From positions 310,001-374,000 of the forward strand of contig NC_013720.1 in the NCBI RefSeq assembly GCF_000025185.1: DNA of 64,000 bases, read 5' to 3'. Under the pieces are notes generated by a model. It made no database searches. It saw nothing but the letters and a program-made list of their open reading frames with translations, and was not told where the DNA came from. The number at the start of each line of letters is the position of its first letter. Positions within the stretch are counted from its first letter, which is position 1. Below are positions 62,207-64,000 of this stretch, one piece after another. This stretch comes from Pirellula staleyi DSM 6068 (GTDB lineage Bacteria; Planctomycetota; Planctomycetia; Pirellulales; Pirellulaceae). The position numbers were made by a program, and so were the translations under genes.

Positions 62207-63412
62207 GTGGCCATTATTATCCCGGAGATACGAGAGCTGGAATCAATTGTTCACCAGATGCGGCCGGCCTTGCGTGTTTCGAAAAATAGATTTGAACGCT
62301 CGCCAATCGGCTGGGAAGAACTGGACGCACATCGAGAATCGATCGAACGAGCCCTCCAGGCAACTGGGCGACTCGAATCGGACGATCCGTCGGTGCCCTA
62401 TTTTGGTACAGCATTTCTCGTTGGTGACGGAATAGCCCTAACCACACGTCATGTTGTGGAGTTGTTTGCGAATGGGCATGGCGAAACAGATCTAAACATC
62501 AAACGCCACCGCAAAGTATGGATTAATTTCAATGCCGAAACAGAAGGCGACACTAGCGAAGTTGCCTATGTGACCGGCATTGAATTCATTCATCCTTACT
62601 GGGATGTTGCGGCGATTCGGGTAGAAACATCGCGGGGTGGACTTGTACTTGAGTCCGCTCCTTCCACCGCGAATACTAATATAACGGTAATCGGTTACCC
62701 AGCTTTGGACATGCGGTCTGACTTAGACATCCAGCTAAGGATCTTTGAATCCGTATTCAACGTCAAACGCTTGCTCCCAGGAAGACTAGGTGGCGAAGAA
62801 TTGATTGAGTCCTACGGCAACAACGTGCTGGCGCTAACCCATGATGCTTCCACTTTAGGCGGTACTGCTGGCGCTCCGGTTATTGACATACGATCTGGCC
62901 ATGTCGTGGGAATTAACTTTGCAGGCGTATATCTGAAAGCTAACTACGCGGTCCCGTCATGGAAATTGATGCAAGATTCACGAGTTAGACGGCATCTTGG
63001 CTTTCTAGAGCCACCATGGATGAACCTTTGGGAAAAGCCTATTCAACCACTTAACTTGAAAGAGAATCCGGCGTGGACCGTAATTTCTGGGCAGGCAATT
63101 AGGAATCATGAGGCCTACCTTACCCACGATCAAGTCTTGGATCTTTGCCGACTTTTGGTAGGTGCCTTTCCTACAGATGAAAGCATTGCATCGCTGTTTC
63201 TGGGCATTGCTCCAGAAATCGTCGCCTCGCTACCTAGCGGTAACAATCCGAAGGAGAAATTGCTAAATCGACTTCAAGCGTTAAATAACATCGGTCGCAT
63301 CATAGGTGGTCAGTCACCGCTGCAATTGATATTGAAAACGGCAGCATTGCTAAGGGAGTCGTTTCCAGACGAACAGATCTTGCAGCAGTACCTAGCAATT
63401 GTAAGTAAATAA
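62207..63412 (+). CDS. Trypsin-fold protein with lost catalytic Ser and C-terminal effector-associated domain
   Basis: 401 residues. The protease-like part has His82 (TTRHVV) and Asp133 (YWDVAAI), but the nucleophile motif reads GGTAGAPV instead of GNSGSPV, so Ala221 sits where Ser is needed; it should be inactive. The end (residues 303-400) is a helical module (AYLTHDQVLDLC, LFLGIAPEIVASLP, IGGQSPLQLILKTAALLRESFPDEQILQQYL) that aligns closely with the N-terminus of the protease upstream. It may be an adaptor or decoy. RBS AGGAGG precedes the GTG/ATG region closely, and the gene follows 12 bases after the protease gene. Confidence 0.8.
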   Translation: MAIIIPEIRELESIVHQMRPALRVSKNRFERSPIGWEELDAHRESIERALQATGRLESDDPSVPYFGTAFLVGDGIALTTRHVVELFANGHGETDLNIKRHRKVWINFNAETEGDTSEVAYVTGIEFIHPYWDVAAIRVETSRGGLVLESAPSTANTNITVIGYPALDMRSDLDIQLRIFESVFNVKRLLPGRLGGEELIESYGNNVLALTHDASTLGGTAGAPVIDIRSGHVVGINFAGVYLKANYAVPSWKLMQDSRVRRHLGFLEPPWMNLWEKPIQPLNLKENPAWTVISGQAIRNHEAYLTHDQVLDLCRLLVGAFPTDESIASLFLGIAPEIVASLPSGNNPKEKLLNRLQALNNIGRIIGGQSPLQLILKTAALLRESFPDEQILQQYLAIVSK

Positions 63413-63478
63413 TCATTGTCACTCCTAGTCAACCAAGATAGCTCATTTACAAGACTCAGTCACGGAATCTGAAGGTTT

Positions 63479-64000
63479 ATGCCAAGACTCTTGCAACAAA
63501 AACATCGGCTTCACAAGATACTTATCGAATGCAAACTAGGGGATTCGGTTGATTTGCTCGTTTCATCAATCAACTCAAGCGTTCGTGCCCAATTGCCAAA
63601 TGAAGATATCCCAGCAAAGCGATTGCTGGGGATAATTGATTTCCTATGCGAGTATGATCTGCCAAAAAACAGCGCAGACCCCCTGGTTCAATTTCTGCAA
63701 CGAGTCGTTCACCTCTTGGATCAGTATCCAGACCAATGTGAAGAGGTCAAAGTGTTTTTATTGAGCCTTTCGACAAGAGATACTGAACTCAATAATACGC
63801 AACACGATTCGTCAACGGACAACGCACCCGCTGGGCATCATCCTGCTATTGGCGTTCTCGTCATCGCTACAACTCATGTGGAGCTCGACGCAATGAAGTC
63901 GAGTCTCAATGTTTCGGACCGCCTGTCGATTGGCACGTTGGAGTATTGGCACGGCACAGTCGGGGGGCTTGAAATTGCAGTCACGCAAAGTGTTCCGCCT
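63479..64000 (+). CDS. Effector-associated-domain protein with nucleoside-phosphorylase-like domain (partial)
   Basis: Open from ATG 63479 to the window edge (174 codons seen). Residues 1-98 are helical with the third copy of the module pattern (DPLVQFLQRVVHLLDQYPDQ ... VFLLSLS). A hydrophilic linker leads to IGVLVIATTHVELDAMKSSL ... LEYWHGTVGGLEIAVTQS, which resembles the start of purine nucleoside phosphorylase/MTA-SAH nucleosidase folds. Such fusions are seen in conflict systems, where the domain would act on nucleotides or NAD-like signals. Identification of the second domain is tentative because the catalytic part lies outside the window. Confidence 0.65.
   Translation, partial: MPRLLQQKHRLHKILIECKLGDSVDLLVSSINSSVRAQLPNEDIPAKRLLGIIDFLCEYDLPKNSADPLVQFLQRVVHLLDQYPDQCEEVKVFLLSLSTRDTELNNTQHDSSTDNAPAGHHPAIGVLVIATTHVELDAMKSSLNVSDRLSIGTLEYWHGTVGGLEIAVTQSVPP

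Overview
The window looks like a chromosome segment of a Planctomycete, most likely of the Pirellula/Rhodopirellula group. This rests on gene content: four DUF1559 proteins (three with an N-terminal zinc ribbon, one with a prepilin-type N-terminus), two membrane-anchored Ser/Thr kinases (one fused to a formylglycine-generating-enzyme-like domain), an ECF sigma factor of the planctomycete type, a sulfatase, a PA-IL-like lectin protein and a typical Planctomycete integrase. The species cannot be fixed from the sequence alone.

Layout. 0-27.7 kb is ordinary backbone: zinc-ribbon/DUF1559 paralogues; a class V aminotransferase and a PaaK-like adenylating enzyme; two MFS transporters; a MerA-like disulfide reductase; uvrA; an acpP-fabF pair; several exported or anchored proteins of unknown role; prfB with its programmed +1 frameshift; a GrpB-family protein; a pilin-like DUF1559 gene with a lipoprotein; and a Ser/Thr kinase. 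At 27.72 kb a tRNA-Glu(CTC) carries an integrated element (27773-38306) bounded by a 22-bp direct repeat of the tRNA 3' end. It encodes an integrase, a prim-pol protein, an AlpA-like excisionase, a helically phased CGGGAG repeat cluster and a type III restriction-modification system. Its integrase frame runs through the attachment core at both ends, so the excised circle should encode an integrase about 90 residues longer than the integrated form. Next to the right attachment site is the broken integrase of an older element that used the same tRNA.

38.7-41.0 kb is a small integron-like cassette array without an integrase: four minus-strand genes, each followed by an attC-like site, one of them (40452-40541) close to canonical. 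41.2-46.6 kb holds a conserved Planctomycete protein, the ECF sigma factor and the large kinase-FGE fusion. 47.4-51.5 kb is a candidate sigma-54 unit: a GAF/AAA+/Fis activator divergent from a peroxidase-like gene, an alpha/beta hydrolase and an NTF2-like gene, with a 12-bp inverted repeat between them. A sulfatase follows whose signal-peptide region is cut by an IS.

53.1-64.0 kb is accessory DNA: a decayed IS427-like element, two further transposase remnants, a nuclease-NTPase of restriction/defence type, and an operon-like run that continues off the right edge. That run has two unrecognised proteins, a trypsin-like protease, a second trypsin-fold protein whose catalytic Ser is Ala, and a partial gene resembling a nucleoside phosphorylase. 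The last three share a helical module of about 95 residues (N-terminal, C-terminal, N-terminal), the type described as effector-associated domains in bacterial conflict systems. This is the strongest candidate for a poorly described system in the window.
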